Shown here in pieces: positions 53,967 to 64,000 of a stretch of DNA of 64,000 nucleotides (position 1 is its first letter; every line of letters starts with the position of its first letter). The stretch lies in the NCBI RefSeq assembly GCF_000972845.2, contig NC_040032.1, forward strand, positions 6,952,316 to 7,016,315, read 5' to 3'. Position numbers and translations under genes: made by a program. Below the pieces are notes generated by a model. That model was not told the DNA's origin. It was given only the letters and a program-made list of their open reading frames with translations, and did not search any database. Source of the stretch: Larimichthys crocea. Taxonomy: Eukaryota; Chordata; Actinopteri; Sciaenidae.

Positions 53967-55383
53967 GCCACCAGTTTCATCATGCATTTAGAGTTGCAGT
54001 GGGGATTAAATAATTAGCGAGCTCTGACAGACTGGCTCTGAGGTCTGGATTTTGCATGTCCCGCTCCAGTGAAGGTACAGGCTTTTTATATCAGGTCATT
54101 TTCCTGCTTTAACCCTGGTAAACCCTCTGTCTCACACAACGTACCTCAATGACCTTCTACACCAGCAAATAAGCACTAATCCAAAAACTAGTGCCTGGAA
54201 AAGGGTTGAAATGTCAAATGTTGATGAGTGCTCAACATGCACATGAGCATTAGCAAGTCAAATAGTATCATACATTGTAGACATATAATCCACCCTGCGC
54301 TGGAGAATAGTATATTTGAAACATCCCCAGACTCCACACTATCTCCAGCATGCATTGGGTAGCAGAAAAGTTGCCATGTGGGCCAATAGGTCATTGTTAC
54401 CTGAAGCAGCACGAACCCGACCCAGGAAATTCCGTATAATAAATTTCAGGTAGCAGTGAACGTCCTCAATAGAGACTGCTGTCTGTTTCCGATGGGACCA
54501 CTGAGGAGCGCGTCAGCCGCTGCGTCCTTGCGCAAATTCAGCAGATATGGCACAACTATCTCCAATCCACCAATCTCCTCTTGGGACACCAACTATTTTG
54601 CATTCAGAAGTTTTCCACCATAGTCAAGGCGTCCGCTACACTGGTGTCAGTCAGAGGCAGTCCGGCAGCTCAGGTTGTGGTGGGCATGGGACATGTTATC
54701 CACAGACTGCAGCCACGCGGCGGAGAGTAACACAACAGGGCGCAGGCAGTGGAGGAATGCCGCCCGCTGTCCCCCTGTGGCGGCCCGGGCCAATTAAATG
54801 TCTCAGATGACATGACTCGAGCCCACAAAAATGCCCAGAGCTCCAGCACAGCTTTGAGTGACACGGTCATGCCGCTGGGATGGTCTTTGGCTTTGCAATA
54901 GCTGTGCAATGAGACAGTTGCTCAGAATGAACATCTCAGGCTAGAATAACTCCTGCGGAAGAAAATAGAGCATCCCAGTCTGTTTAAAGTGCAGGCCAAA
55001 CACACCTCAACGCAGGTGATACACGTTTAATACAGTGAGATTCCTGCAAACACATAGCAGTGTGATTCAGACACATATTTACATGGGGTTAGTTCAGTTT
55101 GTGGAGTTTGATAGATTAGGCCTTTACCAGGCAAGACAGGTCTGAAGAAAATAGACTGAGTTGCATTCTGGGAAGTGTAGGATTCTGTGTTTTGGATGGT
55201 GAGACAGGACATAAATCAGGTTATCTTTACTTCTTTTGCTTCAATTCTGACCTAATTTTCGTCCCCAAATTTAACTGAGGTACAATACTAAAATAATCAA
55301 ACATATACATATAAAACATACAGTATATATACATATACAAATGAGGATACAGATTGAAGCTCATCGTTTATTCGTCCTCTTTT

Positions 55384-55860
55384 ACATTTACATATTCACA
55401 TCCAGTCATTTAGCTGACGCTTTTATCCAAAGTGACTTACATAAAATGGTACAGTGCAACAAGGACATGTTAGTGCAGCAATAAGTAGTGTGACAGTTGT
55501 AGAGGAGCATAGATTCAGCATGTCCAGTTGTTGGTAGTGCTAGAAGAGAAAGTAGTCTGTGAAGAGGTAGAGGTCTTTAGGAGATTTTTAAAGGTAAAGA
55601 GGGACACCCCTGATCTGGTAGGAACTGGTAGCACGTTCCACCAACAGGGAACAACAGACAAGAAAAGTTTGGATTGCCCTGAGAGTACGGGTGGCAGAGC
55701 CAGGCGTGGTTCATTGAAGGAACGCAACGGTCAGGAGGTAACATGTCTGTAAGGTCATTCAAGTAGGTGGGTGCAGAACCAGAGACTACTTTATAGTCAG
55801 CATTAGTGGTTTTAATCTAATGTGGTGGAGCTTGATGAGCAGTGTGGTAACATGTGACAT
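55384..55860 (-). mobile_element. L2-like LINE, truncated 3' end (copy 2)
   Basis: Starts with the inverted tail TTTACATTTACATATTCACA...CATTTAGCTGACGCTTTTAT. Minus-strand frames read GNPNFSCLLFPVGGT and YQFLPDQGCPSLPLK, the same protein remnant as in copy 1. Confidence 0.7.
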
Positions 55861-58800
55861 TTTGGGTTGATTGTAGACCAGGCACACCTGAAAAGGATTC
55901 GCTGTGTAGGCTGGGATGCTCGTCAGGATGATTTTCTTCTCGTAGCTTTCCAGTGGAATAAACACTTACCATCAATTTCTGCGATTTTGAATTTTTCAGA
56001 TGAAGGATTAAGACTTCCTTTCAGAAAATCCCTTTATTTCTTAAACTCAATGGACCATTGAATTCTCTGAAAAATGCATTTTCACAGAGCTGTAAACAAT
56101 TTTGCTTTTGCTCATAATAAGAAAATTATTCTTGTCATTTCATGATCTTAAGCTGTATCCAAAGTTGCTAAAAAAAAAAAAAATCTCATTTAATTCAGCT
56201 TAAAACTTGGGTAAAGCAAATCACATCCTGCCTTCCATGTGTTCTACTATAGGCTGACATGAATGATCACAGTTCATAATGCTAAATAATAATACTTATA
56301 AATATATCAATAATGATGCTGAACTCAGGCCTTTGAGGACAAGTATAAAAGGCAAAAATAGCATCACACTTTAGGCCATGAGGCCACTTCACCTGCACAC
56401 CGGCAGTTGAGAGCTTTTCCCCTTTAAGTGCTCACAGGCAGGCTTTCAGATGGTAGCAGAGAAAGTGAGACACAGAGAGACAAACAGAGAGAGATAAATG
56501 ATCCTCTGCACCTCCAAGAGTCTTCCTCCTCCTCATTTGTCTTCATTGACAGGCTGTTGACACAGACCTGCCTTATCGGCCCTAGAGACTGTTCATCTCA
56601 TTGTGATGGATGGGATGCACTCAAACGTCTGCCACTCTTTTTTTACGGTGGAGTCATACTTTCGATTTGACTCTTCTCTACTTGTATGTTGAGAGCCTTA
56701 TGTAATGATACATGAACCAGACCTGACAGGTTTAAAGGATCTATATGTGAGATTTAAGATACATGGAGAGGTAGATATTCCACAAGAAATGTATGAGTTC
56801 TTTCTGGTGTAAAATGGATTTTATATAATGCAGCAGGTTTTATGAAACAAGGTGGTCAGATTTATCCTGCCTGTTATGTTCCACCCTTTGGAGCATGTTT
56901 AAATGTCAAAAACAGTTTCTTTGAGCTGTCTCTCTCTATCTTGATTTCTCTGGATTTTTCTCTCAATCTCTTTCTCCTCATCTGTGCCAGACATATACCT
57001 GACCTTCTTACTGACAGCACAAACAGACACACACCACTTACACTTTTCCTTTATCTCTCTTTCACCTCTCCACCTCCGTCGCCAAGGTTGGTGAAACAAA
57101 CAAGGGCGCGAAGACAGAAACAAAAAGCAGAACTGTTCAGGTGAGGTCGTCTCAGGTTAGCGAGAAGGAAGGGAGTCCTGCTCAGCTGCGCGGAATGCCA
57201 AGGTCAGAGTTGTAATCCATGGCCTCATTCATGATGGATTAGATGATGATAAAAAAAAGAAAAAATACTGACTTTGCTTTTGATTAAGAATTATGGGGTT
57301 AGGAGATTAGAGACAACCAAACGCTATTACACTGGACCGAGCCCAATCCCTGAATTAATCTGAATACCAAAAAAGAGAAAACTCATTACATGAAGAGATT
57401 AAGAAAAGCTCGTTCCAATTCTCTTAGGATGCACACAAACCACTGCACACAATCCACGGAGAGAAATGCCACAACAAAACCTCTGACTCAAGTCATTTCC
57501 AAGGTATTTATATCCATTTATTGCTCTTTCCTGTTTGAAATGCCACTGCATTAGCCGGTAAAAGCTCAGAATCAGGGGTCAGCTTTAAAGTTGTGACTTT
57601 ACTGATAATGAACTGTATTGGGATTTAAAGTTGAGGGTACACCATTAGCAGTGTCCTCTTTATTTCCCCCTCTACAGTCAACTTGTTTGCGCATTTGTAA
57701 TGTGTGGAACGATTGTATTCTTTACTTGATTGTGAGTCCACTGATGGCTGTATTTCCAAAATGTCAGGAATGCTGAATGGCTGGTTTCAGTATAGGCTTA
57801 AACATTAGATCCACTGACTGAGGGAACTAAAGCAATCCTGAGGAGATGGAGAAGTTCCTAATGATCCTAATGAAGCTAGGAGGATTTATAGGACTTGTAA
57901 AATGGAAATATGAATTGATGTCAATGAAAATATTAATCAATGCGCTCCGCATTCATGCTGCAGAGAGGTAATTGTGCTGCAGCTGCTGAGAACATATTCA
58001 TCTCTCATTCTGATTACCTGCAGGGAGGTCAAGGATAGTGTGCAGCTTACTCTGCTGTCAGGTGACAAATCCTCCTGCTCTGAATGTGTGGAAAAGGTAA
58101 ACTGAATGAAAGTAAATTATTCATACAAAATCAAATGCAAATGAAGCTTGTATTTTTTTTTGCATGTAATCCTCTAATGTTTTTTTATGAGGAATATTTT
58201 CTCAAATAACTGTTTTATGTTGATATTATGGATCGTAATCTCAGATCATGAATTATGTGGACCTAAGATCTGCTGGTAGATAAGCTATACAACTTGTAAA
58301 GTAGAAGCTTTTTCACTCTGCATACATCCACTGAGATCCACTGTCACTACTGAGAGACAAGATCTTCCCCCAGGCTTCCAAATTCGACAACTGCAAACAG
58401 AAAAAAAAAATGACTGTTACTCCCAGGGGAAGAAGGAAATTGTGTTTTGTCTTTGACCTCCTGAGAATTTCATGCATAATAAAAAAAATACTTCTCATTT
58501 TGTCCTTTCCTTCTCCCTGAAACATATCCGTTCTGCGGTGCAGACAGCTATGTTATGATCACAAACTGAGGCAGTGTATGTGTGTGTGTGCCTGGTGATG
58601 TCTGTGATGTTGGTTTTCGAAGGGTATAAAACAGCAGGTGTGTTCCTGACTTTCCTTAGAGGTTCTTTTCAGCGACCAGGGTTGGCTCAGCAATCCGCTC
58701 TGAAACTGTCCTGCTGCTGCTTCCTGCCAGTAGGCAGGCAAAGAAACATGCGCACACACCGCTGCCGGCCATGAACAACAACAACAGGAAATTGGACAAT

Positions 58801-59186
58801 AGTTTAAAAAATGCAAAAAATCTTTTTACTCTGAAAATTGTCATACATTTACACAATGGGGGGGGATCTATAAAGTGTGGATTCAGCTCTGCAAACTGCT
58901 CAGAAGAGTGAATAACATCCATGAGGGAACAGCAATGGTTTATACTATGACATAGCTTTCATTCTCTTCCTCCTCGTCACCTGTTTTAACATTATTAATG
59001 TTGCTACAAGGCCAGGACTGTAAACTACATCTACTTATAATGTATTATCCATACACATACAGTATAAAGACAGGGGTAATGAGGAAACAACTTCCTATCA
59101 TTCAACCAACGAACAAATCCTGGAAAGCGATCGATCATCTCTGATCTAAGTTCCATCAGTCTTTTTTTTTTTTTTAGGTCCAAGTC

Positions 59187-59354
59187 TCACGTGCTGGAGT
59201 CCCGTCTCGCTCCCTCCCTCTTTGCAGCGTGTTTGGGTTGACAGAACATGCAAGCTGACCTTGCTCCGCTGTGAGGTCGCGACCTTTTCCGGATGCCTTT
59301 GTAACACTGCAGGGAGATACCCAACTCCTCCATCATGGCACTAAAAGAACCACA
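59187..59354 (-). CDS. grik1: grik1 alternative terminal exon B (MEELGISL tail)
   Basis: 56 codons including [18 protein letters not shown] followed by a basic stretch [14 protein letters not shown] parallels the other human GRIK1 tail ([15 protein letters not shown] then lysine-rich). The acceptor is CTTTGGCAG. It is also in phase 0 after IEE, so it can replace exon A. Confidence 0.88.
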   Translation of the reverse strand, partial: CGSFSAMMEELGISLQCYKGIRKRSRPHSGARSACMFCQPKHAAKREGARRDSST

Positions 59355-62300
59355 CTGCCAAAGAGAAAAACAATTAAAGGGCTGGGTTAAGACACCAATG
59401 AAGCTGATTTCCAATAAAGTCATTACGAGTTTTGGCCACGAGTTTAAAGACTGTGTGAATGTGCTTACATAAAAAAAAATACTGCTGCCTTATAATTAGA
59501 TCAACTAGGGAATTACTGGATACAGCATTAACTGCGAGCTACACTCATTTCATTTTAAAACCTGAGGCAATGACATTTGATTCATCTTGCCTGCAGCTGA
59601 ATGCGAGCAGGCAGCCAATGGCAGCGAGTCATCTCTAACGTCTGACCAGCCAAACACCAGAAATGCCAAAACACACATGAATTGTAAAGAGTTGTAAAAG
59701 ATTTGCAAACTGTTGTCTCATGAAATCCAATTACACAGAGAAGAAAAGGATGAAGGACAATGTCTGCCATGCAACATCCTAATGCAGGCGGTTATGAATT
59801 CATAATATGGTAATTATTTGAAATCATAAAAGAGGGCCATCTGAAATGAGAAGCCTCGGGCTTATTTGATTTTGCAGAATAATACTCTGTATTGAAATTT
59901 TTCTCTCCTCCAGAGGGGTTGCTCACAAAACGTATTTGAACAAATTATCATTCACAAACTTATCTTGTGTATTTTATCTGATGGTCTTTGCATCCAAGGA
60001 TTATAGAAGGTGCCCCCTTATTTTCCATGAATACTGGAAACACTCAGGTACCTTTTTGGAACGCTGTTTAAACACAAATCATACGTACTTATCTAACTAA
60101 AGTAAATCATCTATGAATTTTCTACCTGGCAGTTCAATTTAGTCTGCATAATTGTCTTATATGCACTGACTTTAATGGCAGTAGAATCTGTTATTCCTCT
60201 TTGTAGTGGTTCATATTTTCTAGAACTAACTGAATATTTGTTTGGTGTTTTTTAGTACATTTCACAGAGAGACTGATCCCGCGATTAGAAAAGGTAAATC
60301 CAGGGGAGCAGTGAAGACCTTGAAAGTTTGTACCACTTTGTCACCTCATCCATCATTACTTCAGTTAAAATGTCTTGCAGTCACCGGAAGTTATTTATGA
60401 AATACAACTTGTGGCTTAGGATCTGCGTCAAGGGACATTTTAACCTGACATGTTGTTCCATCACTGTTATCAACATTTCAGCCAACCAAACCAGTCTACC
60501 AACAAACCTAACGAGGAGGAAAATATTCAAATAACTTTTCCTATCTTTTGATTTCCCAAAAGGCTTTCAAAGTCGCCTTCTAATGGGTATACGAATGTCT
60601 ACTGAGACTACACTCGAGCTAAACTTGCGGGCTTGTATTAAAAGGTTACAAGTGAGAAAGCAGCTGGGCAGCTCTGCAGAGCATTCACTTGTTAATCTGA
60701 ATTTAAAGGTCACATTTTGCTAACTATCCTGGATTTTAATAATTTTTTGCTTAAAAGGACGCAAACAGGTGACACTCACACATTTTCTCTAATAACTTTT
60801 AAAAAAGCTCCAGGTGCCCTGAGTGTTTTCTTTAATTACAGCCTGTATTTTCAAGCTTTTACCAGTAAAGTGTTCCTTACGTGTTGTACTGTATAACATG
60901 CAGCGTGCAAATAAGAGGGGATGTGACTAAATAAGCAGACATGCCTGTCTTCACTTCATAACATAAGCTTGGTAGTTCTTAACCCTGGTGTTGTCAACAC
61001 GAGGGTTTAGTGTAAAAGCGTTACATTATAAGTGAACTATGCAATGGCCACTGCCATACAGTGTCATGTCTCATAAGCTGTTCCATCAGTTGCTGGGTTG
61101 ATATTATTTGTTACACAGATTTAATTAAAAATATAACCATTTTCAATCACTGTAACGTGCATTAAAATGGTCAAATAGTCCTTTAAATACCACATTAACA
61201 CCAAGATGTTGAGGAACACCACAGAAGAATTCAAAACTTTGGACATTTGGAGGTTTCTGTAAAAACTGAATTTCAGCGACTGGATGGCGAGCACTTCTCG
61301 TACTGGTTGTGAAGTTTCATGAAGCTGTGATTATCCTGGAGGTCACAAGAGGAGTTAGGAGTGCAGTTAGGTCATGTTTCAAAAACTAATCTCGCTCCTA
61401 TGAGGACCAACATCATCACACATGAATGCAGTTTGGCTCATTGGATTGCTCGCTGTTTATGCACTTCAGATAGACCTTTTTCACAACAACCATTTTGACA
61501 TGAAATAGTAGGGTTGACACAGGTGTTTCCAATCATACTAATTAACGTCTTAACCCTAACCCTAACTCTAACCCTGTCTATTCATTTTGGGTATGCCATT
61601 TTCCAGCAGAGGGCTAAAAAAGAGGCCAGGGCTGGAAATTCAAATCGCTAATACTCGCCTAGTAACAGCAGTCTCCATTTCTGTACCACCTACTTGAATG
61701 GCCTTATAGAGGTACATGTTACCTCCTGACCGTTGCGCCCCGCCTGGCTCTGCCACCCGTACACTCTGGGCAATCCACACGTTTCTCATCTGTTGTTCCG
61801 CAATAGTGGAACGTCCTATCAGTTCCTACCAGATTAGGGGTGTCCCACTCTATCTTCAAAAAGCACCTCCAGCTCTTCAGAGAGTACCTCCTCTCCAACA
61901 TTACCAACACGGACATGCCAAATCTACCCCCTCTAGAACTGTCACTTGATTCTATGTGAGTTGTACTTATTGCTGCACTAACATGTCCTTGTCCTTGTTG
62001 CACTGTGTCTGTTTGCCTTTTTTTTTTTGGATAAAAGCATCCGCTAAGCTAAATGTGTGATATAATTACCAGAACCTTAATTAGTATCATTGGTAAAATC
62101 TGTGTTTACTATTTCAAGTCAAAATGGCTGCTTAAAAAAAGGTCTGTTTACTATTTCAAGTCAAAATGGCTGCTTAAAAAAAGGTCTACTCAGGGACTCT
62201 AGTATGCAGAAATATTCAAATGCATGCAAAAGAACTGCTTGGTTTTTGTCAGCATGCCTGTGGAAACTTGGAGAGACCCATTTTTATTTACATATCTAGA

Positions 62301-63859
62301 GGTAAGAGGTCAATGGACCCCTTTTAAAATTTTTGCCTTAGCCAAACTTTGGAGTGTTATTTAGCACCTTTCCCAGCAAGCTAGCATGGATACCAATGGA
62401 TGCCTTGGGTCTAGTTCTAGTTGCATATGTTACCAGTATCTTCACTCTAGCTAACCAAGAGATTAAACCTTGTCAGAATCTAACGCTGGCCTTGAGCCAA
62501 AAGGAATACATTTGAGAACACAATTTCAGTTGAAAAAAAAATGACATTTTGCAGGGAAGTGGTGTGAGCACGAGGGGCAGGTTCTGAGGGTAAAATGGTG
62601 GTAGTAATTGGGATTGGCTGACAGGTGCAGGTATACTGGGGCAGAGAGAAGGGCACCTGGTTACAAACCTATCGTCTAGAGTGTGTGTGTGTTGTAAATG
62701 TGCTGCCATGGCTACTCCGTGTCACCCCCCAGTAGCCTGCCGCTCTCCAGATCAGTAGATAAGGAGGTGCCGGAGGAGGAGATGGAGCCACGGCGCTGGA
62801 ACTGACGGGACTGCACCCCATAAAAGAAACAAAAGGCCTGACAGAAACATGCATAGAAAAAAAGATGGAGGTGGGGTGGGGGACGAGAAGAGATAAAATT
62901 AGATGTGTAAACAAAGGTGTGCAAATGAGAAAAAGAAAACAGCATACAAAAACAAGGCAGAGCAAAGAAAGTAATCATGCGGATGGCATTGTTGTTCTGT
63001 CTCAGCTGTAGGAACAAGTTGACTAATAATTAATCATTTTCATTTTAAATTTTGTGCTTGAGAAACAGAGAGAGAAGATGACTAAAAAGAGAAACCAAAG
63101 TGTAAAAATTCAGGCATAATCCAGAACTGATTAGAAAGAATAATGGGTGAACAGTTGTCTGTCATTTAGAGCTGGCTACTCAGCATTACATTCAATCCAC
63201 TGTTTATTGTGTAGGACTGTCACACACTGATAAGTCATTAATCCATGTAGTGACTTTGTAAATATGATTCTGTGTAAGTTGACTTTGATCAAACAAACAA
63301 CTTCTAACAAGAACTTTTACAGTTTGGAAATATTAATTAATCACTAAAAAAGAAGAAAAGAAAAACAAAACACTGCTTATCTTTGTCTTTGAAAATGTGT
63401 GTGTGAATAAATTAGCCTAAATATTCTAATTTCTTATGATACTCGTGATTTTAAACAGCCTACTAATCAACCTTCTTTCTTCAACAATACTTAAAAAACA
63501 AAGATCTCGTTACAGTTGGCAGTCCCGTCAGAGCAGAATGACCTTTAATCCAGTCATTTGTCATCATCACTCAGCAGAGGAACAGCAGGAGTTCTCGCCC
63601 TGACTCACCTCCTCTATGTCAGCATTCCTGCGGGCTTTGTAGATGAACTCTCCGATAGCCACGAACACAGAAAGGACCAGTCCGGCAGCCAGGACGATGA
63701 AGATACCGCCAATGTTTTCCACGCCCAGAGCATTTGCTTCCTTGTTGTCCTCCTCCGGACAGCCATTGCCTCTCCACCACTTCTCCTTCATCATGTGCAA
63801 CTTCCCTTCCTCCTGCAGCTGAAGGATGGCAATGGTCACTTTATCCCTGTACGGAGAAC
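59187..63859 (-). CDS. grik1: kainate receptor GluK1, 3' end (M4 exon and two alternative terminal exons)
   Basis: GluK1 is a kainate-type ionotropic glutamate receptor subunit. The window holds the exon for the end of S2, the M4 helix and the start of the cytosolic tail (63609-63859), and two in-phase terminal exons (62712-62837 and 59187-59354). Each has an acceptor AG and its own stop. GluK1 rather than GluK2 or GluK3 is shown by [25 protein letters not shown] and MEELGISL. The ligand-binding S1, pore and amino-terminal exons lie beyond the right edge. Same strand as map3k7cl and bach1. Confidence 0.93.
61650..62055 (+). mobile_element. L2-like LINE, truncated 3' end (copy 3)
   Basis: Frames read [20 protein letters not shown] and continue into GGATAAAAGCATCCGCTAAG, the same remnant and tail as copies 1 and 2, in plus orientation (antisense to grik1). 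Confidence 0.7.
62103..62186. repeat. 42-bp perfect tandem duplication
   Basis: TGTTTACTATTTCAAGTCAA...AAAAAAAGGTC occurs twice head-to-tail (62103-62144, 62145-62186) with no visible mismatch. Confidence 0.95.
62712..62837 (-). CDS. grik1: grik1 alternative terminal exon A (AFCFFYG tail)
   Basis: 42 codons including [15 protein letters not shown] and [12 protein letters not shown] parallel the human canonical tail. The fish tail ends GGDTE, shorter than the human one. The acceptor TCTGTCAG is clear, and phase 0 follows IEE. Confidence 0.9.
   Translation of the reverse strand, partial: AFCFFYGVQSRQFQRRGSISSSGTSLSTDLESGRLLGGDTE
62838..63608 (-). other. grik1: grik1 intron before terminal exon A
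   Basis: 771-bp AT-rich intron without recognisable features. Confidence 0.85.
63609..63859 (-). CDS. grik1: grik1 penultimate exon (end of S2, M4 helix)
   Basis: 251 nt. Reads [20 protein letters not shown], then WWRGNGC, then the M4 helix [20 protein letters not shown], and ends RRNADIEE before the donor GTGAGT (phase 0). The acceptor is TTCACCAG. Cysteine and tryptophan positions match the family. Confidence 0.95.
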
Positions 63860-64000
63860 CTGGTGAAAGAGAGGGGAAATAGAAAGACATGATGTAATGA
63901 CATGCAATTAACTTTAAATAAATCATGGAAGCCCTGCTGAGGCACCCTTCTGTTTACTTTGCTGAAACAGAAATAACTCATACAATTATGATGACAAAAA

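Larger units (their letters stand above)
53501..59186. other. map3k7cl-grik1 intergenic region
   Basis: No supported gene. Contains a (CA)n tract at 53923-53963, an inverted L2-like LINE end (55384-55860) and AT-rich sequence. Upstream map3k7cl leader exons and the grik1 3' UTR may lie here unseen. Confidence 0.65.
59355..62711 (-). other. grik1: grik1 region between the alternative terminal exons
   Basis: 3.36 kb with no coding signal. It contains an L2-like LINE end (61650-62055), a short (CCCTAA)-like run at 61552-61575 and a 42-bp tandem duplication (62103-62186). Confidence 0.75.

Noticed and set aside
62669..63017. Long minus-strand frames extending beyond grik1 terminal exon A
   Set aside because: Only 62712-62837 matches GluK1; the upstream part is intronic and is preceded by a clear acceptor.

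Overview
This is a eukaryotic (teleost fish) genomic window. It holds short protein-coding exons with GT..AG introns, vertebrate gene families, many (CA)n/(GT)n microsatellites and dispersed repeats of types common in ray-finned fishes. There are no bacterial operons, CRISPR arrays or RNA genes that I can recognise. The percomorph-like compactness (introns down to 71 bp) is an inference; I cannot name the species.

Left block (1-33 kb). tyr (tyrosinase) runs on the minus strand and is cut by the left edge: exons 1 and 2 are present. grm5 (metabotropic glutamate receptor 5) starts 4.8 kb away on the plus strand, so the two genes are divergent. All 17 coding exons of grm5 can be joined in frame to 1,208 codons plus stop (6482-25149). 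rab38 follows on the plus strand in three exons (28809-32270, 208 aa). These genes are neighbours on human 11q14 too. tyr makes melanin precursors, and Rab38 directs tyrosinase-family cargo to melanosomes, so two pigment genes flank a neuronal receptor.

Right block (39-64 kb). Three minus-strand genes follow: bach1 (BTB-bZIP haem-sensing repressor, four coding exons, 747 aa, 39298-43314), map3k7cl (TAK1-like coiled-coil protein, four exons, 143 aa, 45361-53500) and the 3' end of grik1 (kainate receptor GluK1). grik1 has its M4 exon and two alternative terminal exons (59187-63859). The human counterparts lie together on 21q21-22. About 7 kb without recognisable genes (32.3-39.3 kb) separates the two blocks.

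Repeats include three copies of an L2-like LINE 3' end and a further LINE fragment. There is a fold-back MITE with 6-bp flanking duplications, two hAT-like non-autonomous elements, several teleost retroelement tails and a solo-LTR-like segment just 5' of the grm5 start exon. Two perfect long hairpins and many microsatellites are also present, some directly touching splice sites.

I found no undescribed multi-gene system. The points most worth a second look are the extra introns in grm5, the alternative grik1 tails, AC/GT repeats at splice sites in several genes, an 11-bp out-of-frame tandem repeat inside bach1 coding sequence, an unusual Rab38 C-terminus, and MARE-type sites upstream of bach1.
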